A stretch of DNA of 64,000 bases from Exobasidium rhododendri (GCA_026210745.1 CP110630.1:7063045-7127044); one strand, 5' to 3'; shown: positions 46,415 through 57,905, counted from the stretch's first letter. Notes: generated by a model not told the origin, from the letters alone. Program-made: numbers and translations.

Positions 46415-47720
46415 GTGAGGCAAAGGAAGAATAAGATCGAAAGTGTTATGTACGTTAATCGATTCTAGGTGCTACTCTTCCTTATTCGAATTTCCCATCA
46501 TTCTTCACATGTTGAATGCACTTATTAGAAGCGCTCGAATTTGACCTCCTCATATGGCAAGCTCCGTGCAGAGATATTAGAACCCACTTGAAAGTACACT
46601 AGAACGAACAGTAGCCAAGAAGCGTACCTATTCAGGGGCGTGGTCAGACGTTCATCTCGTCAAGATAACAGTACTGGCAAGAGTGCGGAGGTGTGGAGCT
46701 ACGCAAGGAGGGACATACGTATGCGAATATGATGCCTGTGCTTGCCTGCCTCTGAAGCCCAACGACAATGGCATGTCTCTCAAGTGGTGCATTATCATAT
46801 GTCTGATCGCTGTTTCTCCTTTCTCCAAACTTAATCATGCTTTGTTCTGCTTGCCATCGCTGGCTCTCTGTCTATCTGGGCGTACTCTTGTAAGTGCGCT
46901 GATGTTTAAGAAGGCGTAATTGTTTGGCTTCAAAGTAGGGCTGACAGAGATCTGGCATATGAGGAGTATTTATCGAAAATAGGACGCCGTATTGAGAGGC
47001 ATAGATAGAATAAAATGTAGTGTGTAGCAAGATAAGCATCGACTGGACTCCACTTTGATTGTTTAGTTCCGATCCGATGTCAGACGCGCGTGGAGGGGCG
47101 CGGCGTGCTTCCGATCCGATGGCAAAGGCCTTCTTCCCCCCGCATCCTTGAGTCGGATCGGAAGAGTAAAGGTGTTGACGAAGCTTTGTACCAAGCTTCC
47201 CTCGGTATGGCCAAAGGTGTGCATCCCATTGATAAGAATATGAGTTCTTATTGCAGCACGTCTCAGCCGAGACGACGACGAAAGGTGCTATGTCGCCAAA
47301 GCTTGTCAAAAAGCTAGCTTTTGATTATATACCTCCAAAAGAGGGGCTAGCTTCCGAGAGCGATATGCCGGCTAATCTTGTCAGTCACGATAGAGAGGCG
47401 ATTGACCCCACACCCCCGCTTTGCGTACATTGGCCCACTTTACGCGTAAGAACTCGAGAAGGACACGCGTCCCAGGCAATGATGACCCTGCTAGCGCCAA
47501 AAGCCTTGTCAAGATCCCGGCACTTGACCAAAGACTCCGAAATTAGAGCTAGCTTCCGATGGGAGACACAACGGGCAACTCTTCTCTTATCAGAGCTAGA
47601 GCGCATATATATATTCAACAACAAAATCGGACTATAAAGCGGGGCATGCCTCCTCCTCTGCATCACCCCGCCTCGAATAAATAAACAGCTGAAGCCCTCT
47701 ATAACGGGAGCGTACAGAAG
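46415..47720. other. intergenic region upstream of second P450
   Basis: About 1.3 kb without a supported gene. It has repeated TCCGATCCGAT-type words (47068, 47109, 47153), two CTAGCTTCCGA words (47349, 47549) and a TATAAAG box at about 47633, 88 bp before the P450 start. Confidence 0.45.
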
Positions 47721-49454
47721 ATGATGGACAGCACTACCTCGCTCTACCTCCTTATCGCCGCCTCTCTCGGGTTGTTCGTTGTCTACTATGCCTCTTCGAT
47801 AGGATCTAGACAGAGAGGTCTGCCACCGGGGCCACCAACAACACCGCTCCTAGGCAACCTTCTCAGCATACCACCTCGTTATGCACACCTCTACTTTCAG
47901 CAGCTATCCAAACAGTATGGTCCTGTCATCTCCCTGAAGCTCTTCAATCACACCATGGTAGTCCTGAACGATGCTGCCAGCGTTCGAGAGGTCCTAGACA
48001 AGAACAGTAGCAGCAGCAGCGAACGACCACCTATGCACATCAACGACGCTCTCATCTCAAAGGGTGCGCATATCCTTTTGGTCAACGGCAAGCACAACAC
48101 ACTGCTACGGAAGCTCTGGAACATGACACTGTCGAAGGACAAAGTTGCTGATCACATCCCGTTGCAAAATGCAGAGGGCACCGCCGTACTCTACAACATA
48201 CTCAAACGACCCGACGACTACTACACGGAAATGAGACGATACTCGGCTTCCCTGACTCTGTGCATTGCGTTTGGTAAACGGTCGCCAACGTATCTTGACA
48301 AAGATGCCAGTGGCTTCAGTCCAGAAATCTTTTACGATCTCGAGCATCGATTTGTGAGTTTTGCACAGTAGTGGATGTTCCTGGTGTCCTTCTGATTTTC
48401 TTCGTTCTACAGAATTTCTTCCTGGAAGTTGGCGCTGCTCCCCCACTCGACCTCTTGCCGATATTGAAAAAGTTGCCGGGCGCATGGAGGAAGCAAGCTG
48501 CCGATTGTCGAAAGGACATGATTCAACTCTATCGCAATCAGTTGTACCAAGAAGTCAAGACAAAGATGCAAAGCGGCCATTCGACTGGTTGCTGGATGGA
48601 AGAATTGATCGAGAAGAACAAAAAAGATCAACTCGGTCTTAGCGAAGAAGCACTGGCTTGGAATGGTGGGGTGATGATGGAAGGTGGTAGCGACACAACA
48701 TCCGGCGCTCTCTTGACCTTTACCCTAGCGGCCGTACTCCATCCGGAAGCAGTCGAAGAGGCTTGGCGCGAACTGGACAAGGTGGTCGGTCAAGATAGAT
48801 CGCCGACATTGGACGATAACGAGAACCTACCCTACTGCAACGCATTCCTCCGCGAGGTCATGCGATGGCGTCCTGTAGCTCCGGCCGGCGTTCCTCACGT
48901 CACCACGCAAGACCTCATCGTCAACGGATACACGATCCCCAAGCACTCTGTTGTCATAGGAAACACATGGGCTGTGCTGCATGACGATAAATTGTTCGAG
49001 AATCCAGAGAAGTTTGATCCATCCCGGTTCATGAAGTCTGAGTTCGGCGTCAGGGAGGGTGTGTCGTCCAATGCAATGAGATGGAATCTTCCTTATGGAG
49101 CAGGTAGACGTATCTGTCTCGGTATGTGGTTGGCAGAGAACGTGAGTGTCGGGGCATTGCGCGCGAAGGGGGTGGTGTCATACCGTATCATCACTCACCC
49201 AGTTCCTTCTTACGCAGTCACTCAAGATCAACATTCCCAAACTTCTTTGGGCTTTCCAGTATAATCACAAGTTGGATGCAAAGACAGGTCAGCCCATACC
49301 CGTGTCCGACAACGACTTTGAGCCTGGCCACTTGACCGCACCGCTGCCTTTTGCTTGCGACATACGACCGAGAAATCAACATATCGCCAAAGTGATCGAG
49401 GAGGACTATGCGCGCGAGAAGACGCTTCTGGATAGATACGAAATGGCAGCGTAG
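47721..49454 (+). CDS. cytochrome P450 monooxygenase (second)
   Basis: Three exons (47721..48353, 48413..49141, 49218..49454) give 532 residues. An N-terminal anchor (about residues 5-25) precedes LPPGPPTTPLLGNL. The I-helix has GGSDTT, the K-helix REVMRWRP, and the heme loop YGAGRRICLG holds Cys446. It is clearly distant from the P450 at 14925 in sequence and intron positions. The Met pair at the start leaves one residue of doubt. An ER-bound monooxygenase is certain; its substrate is not, and nothing beside it points to a pathway. Confidence 0.9.
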
Positions 49455-50178
49455 ACGTGCGAGAGGCAGGCTTAGCTTCGGTGTGACCTTCCTTCGTTGT
49501 ATGCTTCCATCTGCCTCTCCAGACTTATTGCAATGACAACCCAAGTAAGACCAGAGTGTCGCAGTAGACAGTGTCAGACAAGAGGCAGCTGGGCCTGGCC
49601 CTGCTACCGATCTCGATTCAGATTCTCATAATGAAGACGATCGTCGTCGACGTCATCACGGGGATGAGATGGGTGAAAGCTCATATGGATCACCAAAGAC
49701 TGGCCGGGATACTAGAGCAAAGGTGAACCCCATGCAAAGTCTACTTTGTGTTGTAGGCATCTTTGTCAAAGTTCATAGCTTCTTCCGGGATACAAACTTC
49801 ACCTTCAAGCCAGGACGCAGCGGACAGTAGACCAAACATTGTCGGGGCCAGCAAAGGAAAGGTCGTCTTGGGAAAGGTACAGGCTCCGGAGGAGTAGCGC
49901 CGCTGAGTTAGGGAGGAAGAAAGCGAGCCGGGTCAACAGTGGGCACCCTTCAAGCAAATTGTGCCCGACATAAAGAGTTTCAGTGCAGCTCCACATCTTT
50001 CTATACTCACTGTAGGCTGCACACATGCACGACGAGCGTGCAACACACTCGATCGAGGAGTATACGTTCCTGTTCCACAGCTTTCTCGACTTCAGAAGTG
50101 GTGGAGGGTGGACAATAAGATTATAGTATTGGACACGTTATAAGGGAGAGCGTGACGATGGAAAGTATGTAGTCTATC
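49455..50178. other. intergenic region, no gene seen
   Basis: About 720 bases of 3' flanks of the P450 and the convergent membrane-protein gene. No further feature seen. Confidence 0.45.
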
Positions 50179-51126
50179 TCAATACACGGAAAGATCATTC
50201 ATTTGCATCTTCATATTGCGCTCAGAATTAGAGGGAACGATCGATGCTGCCATAGCTTCATAGTCGAGAGCTTTGTCGAAGTTGAAAAGCAGCAAGACAA
50301 GCAAGTTGGCGAGATCAGGCAGTGCTTGAAAGCAGTAAGCCCAGACGGCGTCTGTGTTGACTTCGTCATTCAACGTTCGATAGACGCGGACCAGATTAAA
50401 GGCCTGCGAGACCATGTACGTCAGCAGGAGTGGAACCAAGAGGAAGAAGGCGCGGTACGTCTCCCTTGGCACTCGAAAAGCGTACGTCGATGCTAGCACT
50501 ACCCCAATTAAGAAGCATGTCACGATGATTTGAATCCAGCCTCCTGCTTTGCGAAGTGCGACGCCCTGAGGGTAGTCGAGCCAGTAGTAGTCGAACTGTC
50601 GCAGAGAGCCGACTATATTAAGAGCGGCCACAGCAATGACAAAGATGCGATACCCGATGAAGGCGCGGTCTTCCAACTTTCTGAGTCTCCTCTCGTCTTT
50701 GTGGTCTGAGGATCTGTACCTCGTAGAGGACATTGCGGTACAGCACCTTCTATAGGCTATCACTAGACTCCCACAGAAGATGAGGAAGAATGTCGTGCCT
50801 GCACTGAGGATTGAGTAGGAAGCGGTTAGGATCTCCACCCAAGACTTCTCTTGAGCAAAGCTCGAGTCTGGTTGGGGTTGATTGTCGTCTGTATAGGCTC
50901 GCATGAAATAGCCGATCGTGCGAAAGGAAACAAAGAAGAGCAAGCTGATCCATGAGAGGCGAAGTGTCCTTTTCAGCTTGAAGGCGCGATACGTTCCCCA
51001 CACGGTGGCAAAGTAGAAGCCCGCAAAAAGACCGCCCAGAACCCAATCGGCCGTTGACTTTCCCGGGGATGGTAGGGCATAGTTGATGTTGCACGATGCG
51101 ATCGAAGCTGAGCCAGAGCAGTTCAT
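50179..51126 (-). CDS. seven-helix membrane protein of unknown function
   Basis: A single-exon 315-residue protein with about seven hydrophobic segments (near residues 28-48, 57-75, 102-128, 158-175, 195-215, 225-245 and 270-285), an outside N terminus with a Cys pair and a possible sequon at Asn2, and a charged loop between helices 3 and 4 (RYRSSDHKDERRLRKLEDR). The layout resembles fungal seven-helix receptor-like or RTA1-like proteins, but I see no decisive motif of either. The C-terminal tail is short and polar. Confidence 0.7.
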   Translation of the reverse strand: MNCSGSASIASCNINYALPSPGKSTADWVLGGLFAGFYFATVWGTYRAFKLKRTLRLSWISLLFFVSFRTIGYFMRAYTDDNQPQPDSSFAQEKSWVEILTASYSILSAGTTFFLIFCGSLVIAYRRCCTAMSSTRYRSSDHKDERRLRKLEDRAFIGYRIFVIAVAALNIVGSLRQFDYYWLDYPQGVALRKAGGWIQIIVTCFLIGVVLASTYAFRVPRETYRAFFLLVPLLLTYMVSQAFNLVRVYRTLNDEVNTDAVWAYCFQALPDLANLLVLLLFNFDKALDYEAMAASIVPSNSERNMKMQMNDLSVY

Positions 51127-53648
51127 GTCGGCAAGGTGAATGGAAAGAGAAAGTAGTAGACGCGAGAGTCGTCACAGTTAAAGCCTTTCGAACGAAAATG
51201 TCACAAAGTGCCGGAAGGAGAGAATGGGATGAACGAGAAGAGGTGGGAGACTGAAGTTCCAGCTACTTGACCTTCGCCTTTCCAAATTTTACCGAGTTCT
51301 CTTGTGTCAAACGGAGACCTCGTGTTTCTGTGCTGGTAGCAGAATTTAGAGTTTATCAGTTGCTGCTTCCTTACGATATGGCACTAGCTAGTCCCAAAAC
51401 ACCGGCGCGTGCATTAATGCAAAAGATGAAAAGATGAATGTCAGTTGGTAAAGAGCGGGTTAATCTCGGAACTTTATAAGATTGATACGGACATTGTTGA
51501 AAAATAGAGTTGAAGCAAATCAGCAGCATGTCTCATCACATGAAATTAGAGCTTTCCAGACGGGGGCCAGAAACGGTTAATGACATTTTTGAACAACAAA
51601 GTCCAGATAACCCCTCGCAAGAGCCGCTCCAACCACGAGAAAGGTGATTTAGATGTCCAAGTCGTAGATTTCGATGGCAGGTGGCCTTGAGAGGAGAGAG
51701 AGAGATGCAGTGTGACCAGGCAAAGGCTTGAGTATCTGACCAACAGTACGTGCGCCAGAGTGCGAGTAGAATCTTCTTGATAGAGCAAGCAGAGCATGAA
51801 ATTGAGAAAGTCGTCGGCAAACTCCAGTGCAATGTCCGAAGTCACGTATCGTTATCAAAAGCAGGCCGTAAAAGGGTGGTGTCCCCACTTGATATTACTT
51901 GGAGGAAGACGCAGGAAGCGGTGGCCATCATTTTGTTTGCCAGATACAACTTGTGTAGAGATTTTGTTGTGCTCGAGAATGCTTCCGTTGCCTCAACAAA
52001 TGGGAGCTTCTGGTAGATGAGGCAGGTCTGTGTGCCTGAGCTTGGTCGAGTGTCGTCTCTCGTTGCTCGTTCTCTGCGCCAAGTAAAATACTTGGTCTCA
52101 ACCGCGACCTCAGAGGAGACTGACTTGCACAGAAGTCATAAATTTCATCACTGTCATATCTTTCCTTACCATGGCTTTCGAAAACAAGATGTCTAGTGTT
52201 GGGCCCACTATATGGTACAGGTCGGCGACGTTGTCTGAGAATTTGCTGGCGGAAAGTAAGAAGGAAGCGAGGAATTGTCAAACTTTGCCAGCGTGGAGTC
52301 GAGCTTTTTGTATTTGAGCAGCTCATCCTAAGAAGTCGACACTATAGTGTCATCTAGAAAGCCGGCACCAGAGTGGTGTAGTCGGCTATGTAGAGTTAAG
52401 ATCAATGCCGTGGTTGTCAATGCGAAAGCACTGACTCCGATTGCTTGATTACACTCGTCGATGTTAATTGATATAGATGCATCAAATTGTCGACTTGTTA
52501 AAGGATTGGCATTTGTTTCTTCGAAAAATATGTCGGCCACTTTGCTTTGGGAAAAGGCTCCATTTTGTTTTGCCATCACAAAAAGATCCCTGGACTGCTT
52601 TTCGATGTGATAAGTCTCCCAAGTTCTTGACGAGTGTGTAAAAGAAAGGGTGCATAGATCACCCGTTTTGCAGGAAAGATCGGCGGAAGATGGACACATA
52701 AGAGAGGGTCCGCAATACAGGCCCTCTAACAGGGTAGCCCGGTGGCGGCAAACGCAGTCAAGTGGATCAGGGGAAACTATCCCCCCCTTCACCACAGGGT
52801 ACAACATAGGCTGTTATAGGCCTCCCCAGAGCCAATAAGCATCCCCACACCTCAGCAGGACTGCTGAGAGATTCACAGCAGCCTCCCGACGAGCAGAGAG
52901 CTCTATTCCCCAAGCCAATAGTCTCTAAGTCACTGGACAGCTGAAAAAAATCAGAACTAGGCAGTAGACGTTGAGAAATCGCCCCCAGAACCCACTATGA
53001 GAACTTTATGACTAGCAGAGCTCCAAATGATTTGAAACTATACAGTAGGCCATAGAAGCCTCCCCCCAACGAGCTGCTGCATTCAGAATGAAGCTTTTCA
53101 GAGTCTAAAAAGGTCTACTTATGAGTCGTCGCATTAAAAATGAGGATTCAGTAAATAAAACTTTTTGTTCTCCTAGGTAGATACTTTTAAAACTACACAG
53201 TAGGCCATAACAGCCATCCCCCGACGAGCTGCTTCATTTAGAATGAAGACTTTACAGAGTCTAAGAAGGTCTAAGGGTTACAATAAACCACCGACGGCCA
53301 ACTACCTTCTCTGTTTTGGCGCATCGGCACTATATCAGAGACGTGTTAGTCCAACACTCGCCAGCTCTAGCGCAACACTACCATACAAAAGCTGTCACTG
53401 CATACAACAATGATTGTATTCACCAATACAAACCCAGAGAGGAAGACGCGTCAAGAAAGTTGGATTTAGAGGCAGAACGGCTGTCTCTGAACAGAGAGGA
53501 CGTCTCTCTTTCTTCTATGCTCCTCTGGTGCCTAGTGAGTATTGAGAGAGGACGTGGGACAGATTCTCTATTATACACGTCTTCTTCAGAAAAATACAGG
53601 AAGATTCCCCCCGTACACTCCCCTCACAAATGAGTACGCGTCTTCCAA
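51127..53648. other. gene-poor stretch with degenerate frames and repeats
   Basis: About 2.5 kb. Minus-strand frames at 51536-51888, 51928-52326 and 52328-52807 show no family and cannot be joined with convincing splice sites; they may be a decayed gene. Direct repeats follow at 53034-53113 and 53189-53272. Confidence 0.45.
53034..53272. repeat. pair of ~80-bp direct repeats
   Basis: 53034-53113 and 53189-53272 share ACAGTAGGCCATA, CGAGCTGCT, AGAATGAAG and CAGAGTCTAA-AAGGTCTA in the same order. A weaker third relative lies near 52796-52915. Confidence 0.7.
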
Positions 53649-55826
53649 ATGAGCAGCAGTGATAGTGATAGCGGCAGTAATTACAGTGATGGCTTGCATC
53701 CTAGGAGAAGGAGGCAGCGGTCCATACCAATAAGAACAAACATGCGCCTTGTGCCCAACGTCAGCAGCAGGAGTAGAAGCAGAAGCAGTACCATACAGAG
53801 CAGTGAGGCAGCCTCTATAGAGGAGGAGGGCGCACTGATGGATGCCATCTTTCCAGAAGAGCGCAGCAGGCTTGATCTGGATGCCTGGAGCGTCACTGTG
53901 TCACCACAGGAGCTGATCCGCTTCTTTGGTCCCTTCACACCAGTCCAGATGGCGTCGTACAACAAGGACGCACCAAGGGACCTGCCTCTGTATGACAACT
54001 GGATCCTGGTGGCTACAGTGAACAGCCGGCTGATGGTGGCGCCTGAGTGGAAGGACGCCCTTATTGATGCTATACAGGCGCAGGGCCACGTCATCCTTCC
54101 CAATTCTTACCCTGCCGTCTTGATCATGGGCAACGCACAGATCAGTATCAGTGATCTGGTCAGGGCAATGGAGGCGGCAGAGGTGGATGCTGTGCGCATC
54201 ACTGGCTACGGCATGAAGCATCAGTTGAGAGAGGGCGTAGAAGAAGACATTGGCCAGCGTGATCATCCTCTGGCACACACCAACCGCTTTGACTTTGGGA
54301 CTACGTGGCCAACCAATGATGTAGTCCTCTTCCGGCCCAGTCCCACCTTCAAGCCTGTGCGCAGGAAGCAGTATCCCATGATAGTACCGCTGGGAGAGAA
54401 CTATGGCAGTACCTCTTTTACAGTGCGCTGGCCGCCAGAGGGGGGAGAGGATGTAACCATGATCGAGATCAAGGTCTACTCCCGTTTGATTCATCTACTG
54501 AAAGCAGGAGGGCACAAGGCGCCCACAGCTACCCCGTACAACTTCAACAAGCTTGTGGCCAGGCGTAGTATGATTGTGAAGAAGATGGCGCAGCTAGCCG
54601 CCTCCTCCCCCTTGATCTGGGGTGGGTGCCGGGTGGAAGCCAGTGTGTTTGCGCCCACAATGCAGCTAGCCAAGGCACAGATAGAAGCTACGCCTCTGCT
54701 TGACCTGAAGACATACACAGAAGGGGAGGAGCATGCACATCTTCACTTGGAGTGCCAGACGGTGTCCATGGAGCATCTGCTAGCCAACAGCAGGCGTCTC
54801 TTCAGACGCGCACAGCAGCTGAAGATCTTTGTAGGCAGCCATACCAGGACTACGGGTGCGCTGCACCGCCAAGTTTCTATTGATTTGTGTAATTCAATTG
54901 GGTTCAACTTTGGACGCCCAGGCAAGCCTACCAAGTGGGACAAGGAGCTGCCGTGGTGGTCAGAAGAGTTCATGCTGCAGCCAGACCTCTGTCTGCCCAG
55001 TGCGTACATCCATGCTGTGCGCTTCCTGGAGCCAAGACTGTCCCCAACAGAAGTGTTTGACATACGCAACCAGATCAGGTCAGAGGAGGACTGTGCTGTC
55101 TACTTTCTCATGGTACGCTCCAACCTGGTCTGCAAAGTGTGTGAAGACGGGGTCAATGATGCATACACAATAGTCAGGCGTGCTCCTCTGCGTCTCCAGT
55201 GCAAGAAGGCACGCCACGGCTTGCAGGGCAGAGGGCTACGTGCCTATCTTCTGGAATGTATGGTGCAGCGCCTTCTCCCCAGTCCCGACTTAGCCAACAG
55301 AAGGAGAAGGATCCAGGAGAACCCGCACCTGCGCATTCCAAGGTACGCCACACAGCAGCATGAACTGCAGGAGAGGATAGCATCAGCGTCCATCATTCCT
55401 GCAAGACGCACTGCCTCTCTGGAGGTTGTCATTGACTCACCCGTCAGAGGAACAGGAAGACAGCAGCTGGTGGACGTGGTCATTGACTCACCCGTCAGAG
55501 GAACAGGAAGGCAGCAGCTAGTAGACGTGGTCATTGACATGCCTAGAGCCCTCACGCCTCCCCTTACCCCACCTCCTACGCACAACACTGACTTGGCACA
55601 GGTCATAGCAGACATGCATGGCGTGACTGCGCTGAAGGACTTCTTCCTTCCCAGGCGTGCACTGATCCTCTGCCAGGCATGCAACGTCTCCACTGCACAA
55701 CTGAACCAAGACCATCAGAAGAATTCTTTCCGCTTGAGATGCCGGCTGTGCAAGAAGTCCTACAATGAGATGGCATGTAAGAAGCTCTTTGTGGAGTACG
55801 CGCTGGCAGATATGTTCCTCATGTGA
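53649..55826 (+). CDS. large zinc-ribbon protein of unknown family
   Basis: An intronless 725-residue protein. The first 55 residues are Ser/Arg-rich with a possible nuclear signal (PRRRRQR). A long globular region follows (about 60-560) with no motif I recognise. Residues about 590-640 hold a tandem pair of 17-residue units starting VVIDSPVRGTG (51-bp DNA repeat). Near the C terminus two CxxC knuckles (Cys675/678 and Cys698/701) form a probable zinc ribbon. An in-frame stop lies 18 bp before the start, so the start is fixed unless an intron precedes it. It is convergent with the TET/JBP-like gene, 225 bp apart, and both are intronless, unlike most genes here, which hints that they travel together. 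Confidence 0.7.
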   Translation: MSSSDSDSGSNYSDGLHPRRRRQRSIPIRTNMRLVPNVSSRSRSRSSTIQSSEAASIEEEGALMDAIFPEERSRLDLDAWSVTVSPQELIRFFGPFTPVQMASYNKDAPRDLPLYDNWILVATVNSRLMVAPEWKDALIDAIQAQGHVILPNSYPAVLIMGNAQISISDLVRAMEAAEVDAVRITGYGMKHQLREGVEEDIGQRDHPLAHTNRFDFGTTWPTNDVVLFRPSPTFKPVRRKQYPMIVPLGENYGSTSFTVRWPPEGGEDVTMIEIKVYSRLIHLLKAGGHKAPTATPYNFNKLVARRSMIVKKMAQLAASSPLIWGGCRVEASVFAPTMQLAKAQIEATPLLDLKTYTEGEEHAHLHLECQTVSMEHLLANSRRLFRRAQQLKIFVGSHTRTTGALHRQVSIDLCNSIGFNFGRPGKPTKWDKELPWWSEEFMLQPDLCLPSAYIHAVRFLEPRLSPTEVFDIRNQIRSEEDCAVYFLMVRSNLVCKVCEDGVNDAYTIVRRAPLRLQCKKARHGLQGRGLRAYLLECMVQRLLPSPDLANRRRRIQENPHLRIPRYATQQHELQERIASASIIPARRTASLEVVIDSPVRGTGRQQLVDVVIDSPVRGTGRQQLVDVVIDMPRALTPPLTPPPTHNTDLAQVIADMHGVTALKDFFLPRRALILCQACNVSTAQLNQDHQKNSFRLRCRLCKKSYNEMACKKLFVEYALADMFLM
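55427..55528 (+). repeat. 51-bp coding tandem repeat, two copies
   Basis: Two near-identical 17-codon units in frame within the 725-residue protein gene, followed by a partial third (VVIDMP). Confidence 0.8.
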
Positions 55827-56051
55827 CCTCACGCCATTTCTGTCTCTGACGTGTATGTTTATTATGTGTACAATTTAATGAATGACGTGTACTAGTATGA
55901 CGTGTATTATTAATGGCATGTACTAGTTAATGACGTGTATACTTAGTGCGCGTACTAACGATATACTTATGATATACACTATGTACTTAGTCAAACACGC
56001 TAAGTATAAGGGGATACGTAAAGAGTTAGATTACGCTAAGTATAAAGAAGA
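55827..56051. repeat. AT-rich convergent spacer with short repeats
   Basis: Four TGACGTGTA words at about 17-35 bp spacing, and two ACGCTAAGTATAA words. It may hold the terminators of both convergent genes. Confidence 0.5.
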
Positions 56052-57260
56052 TTAGATACATTGGAAGTCCTTTACATTGAAGAAGGGGGTGGTAGTGTGT
56101 AGCTTGCCCTTCTTGAGCTTGAGCAAGGAACCTGTGAGGAAGCTGATGGTACTTCCTCTCTTGCCCTTGGTGATTGGCTTGTTGGAGTGCCAGATAGTAC
56201 TAGGAGGGAAGGTGATCATGTCGCCACTGCCTAGAGCGGTGACTATGCCCGGTTGGTGCATTACCAGGTCCCCTCCCTCAAAGTCCCCAAAGGCCATGAC
56301 AGTGCACAAGGAGCATCTGTCATCTGCAGAGTCCACATGGGGACTGCAGTCTGCAGACTGCACTGGCCACTTGAGAGCATAGCCAGTGTAGGGCTGCCAC
56401 AGAGAGGCTCCAGCCTCTGCTATGCGCTTCTTGGTGTCCTCATCCTCCGTCCAGTCATCTGGGAAGGGGTGTTGGCGCAGGTAGCCGTCCTTCTGCCAGT
56501 TGTCCATCTTCAGGAAGACCTTGTTGAAGTGGATGGCAAGGTAGGAGACTATTTGTTGTCTTACCACCTCTGCACTCTCTCCAAAGACTAGGTGGCCAAC
56601 TTGAGACCGGTGCTGGTAGAAGCGTCCGTCCCAATTGGGCGCTCCCGGCACGTGACAGCCGTCCAAGCCTCGGAGTCTGAAGTGGCTCACTTGGTAGCCT
56701 CCAGAGCTGTTTCTAGAGGCTGTGGGAGAGGTGCCCACTGCCTTGACCACAGTAGCAGGTATAGCAGCTACCTCCTTTGCCCAAGTCTTTACAGCTTGGC
56801 TGTACTTGTTCTTGGGGTCACTTGGCTTCCAGTGTATGCTTGCAAAGTGTAGTCCGTCTCGGTCAACGACTACAACCGACTTCTCTTCTGGGCTAGCCTG
56901 AGATAAGTGCAGAAACCACTCTTCTACTTTCAGGGTAGCATCTCCCTTACTCTGGCTCTTGGAGAGCGACTCTGCCTTGGCCACCTCCTCTACAAAGGAC
57001 ATTGTCTTGCACAGGACCACTCTGCAGCCAGCCAGAGTGTAAATGCTGTGTGTAGGGGTACTCTGCAGAGGTGCCAACCGATAGTCCCTAGTCATGCTCC
57101 TAAACATCTTAGGGCCCCACGGATGTCCCTTTTTGGCCAACCGGTGGAGGTCTACCTTCCTAAAGTGTGCCTCTTTGTTGATCTCACACTGGTACCCTCT
57201 CACCTTACGGTTCACTGTATTGCCACTGTGTTTGAAGAGGTGTTTCTTGTGTCGCACCAT
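56052..57260 (-). CDS. TET/JBP-like 2-oxoglutarate/Fe(II) dioxygenase
   Basis: An intronless 402-residue protein with a C-terminal double-stranded beta-helix. The iron ligands fit His308 and Asp310 in HVDS and His358 in IWHSN; Arg368 in KGKRGS would bind 2-oxoglutarate. Between them FGDFEGGDL and GSGDMITF match the pattern of basidiomycete TET/JBP relatives, enzymes known for oxidising 5-methylcytosine or thymine in DNA. The N terminus is strongly basic, suiting DNA binding. In fungi such genes often multiply with transposons. Position about 7 kb from the telomere recalls the telomeric base J of kinetoplastids, but that link is only an idea. A general prolyl-hydroxylase-like function cannot be excluded. 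Confidence 0.7.
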   Translation of the reverse strand: MVRHKKHLFKHSGNTVNRKVRGYQCEINKEAHFRKVDLHRLAKKGHPWGPKMFRSMTRDYRLAPLQSTPTHSIYTLAGCRVVLCKTMSFVEEVAKAESLSKSQSKGDATLKVEEWFLHLSQASPEEKSVVVVDRDGLHFASIHWKPSDPKNKYSQAVKTWAKEVAAIPATVVKAVGTSPTASRNSSGGYQVSHFRLRGLDGCHVPGAPNWDGRFYQHRSQVGHLVFGESAEVVRQQIVSYLAIHFNKVFLKMDNWQKDGYLRQHPFPDDWTEDEDTKKRIAEAGASLWQPYTGYALKWPVQSADCSPHVDSADDRCSLCTVMAFGDFEGGDLVMHQPGIVTALGSGDMITFPPSTIWHSNKPITKGKRGSTISFLTGSLLKLKKGKLHTTTPFFNVKDFQCI

Positions 57261-57379
57261 TGCGTCTTAAGAAGGGGGAGATGGTTGTGGTAGGAAGGTA
57301 AGATGCAAAGTGAGGAATCGGTTGCCTTTATGTCTTTCACCTTTCCGTCTTTAGCTAAGTCACATGACTAAATGCCATG

Positions 57380-57420
57380 CCCCAACACAGTAAAGGCGCA
57401 TGGCCCTCTCTGTGTTGGGG
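57380..57420. repeat. perfect 11-bp inverted repeat (hairpin)
   Basis: CCCCAACACAG at 57380-57390 and its exact complement CTGTGTTGGGG at 57410-57420, with a 19-base loop. An overlapping GCCATGC/GCATGGC pair could form an alternative stem. Confidence 0.75.
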
Positions 57421-57430
57421 GTATGCGCAG

Positions 57431-57556
57431 CAAAAGACTTCGGCCCTAAGGCCTACTGTCTGGGTGGTAGACGTTCACCGTCTTTCGTGCATACTCCCGT
57501 AGCACATTGTTACCACCAACCCGCCCAAAAGACTTCGGCCCTGGGGCCTACTGTCT
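57431..57556. repeat. 31-bp direct repeat pair
   Basis: 57431-57461 and 57526-57556 both run from CAAAAGACTTCGGCCCT to GGCCTACTGTCT with two mismatches. Each contains the short palindrome GGCCCT-AGGGCC-like centre. Confidence 0.75.
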
Positions 57557-57825
57557 CTCCACCTGGGCTAGCTAGGCCCACCGGAGTGTTGAGGTCGGAG
57601 CTACCCGACCTCAGAAGCGTGACCCACTCGTACCAACCGCCAAGGATACCCCCCAAGGCAGAGACACGAGCAGACCGTTGCTCCACACAGCCGCCAAATT
57701 GGATACTTACTAAAGGTTCGACGAAGAAGGGGATATTTCTCACATCTAGACAGTAGCTTTCCTCAACCGGAACACTATGATTCCCTAGGGTGACCGACGT
57801 ATGTTCTAAATTCCCACTCCTGCTA

Positions 57826-57905
57826 CCTTGGACGGGAATCGAACCCGCGCCAGAAGGCAATAGAAATGAGTCAATGGAACGCCAGCCACTAACCTAAGTC
57901 CTGTT
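57826..57905 (-). other. tRNA-like remnant
   Basis: The minus strand has a good B-box/T-arm (GGTTCGATTCC) with acceptor-like CCAAGGT at the 3' end and a partly matching ACTTAGG about 75 bases upstream. The D-arm and anticodon arm do not fold, so it is not a functional tRNA. Confidence 0.35.

Noticed and set aside
51536-52807. A spliced gene on the minus strand
   Set aside because: The frames cannot be joined by good splice sites into any recognisable protein.
53316-53633. A 105-residue frame upstream of the 725-residue protein
   Set aside because: An in-frame stop just before 53649 separates it, and it has no family; a 5' leader exon cannot be excluded.
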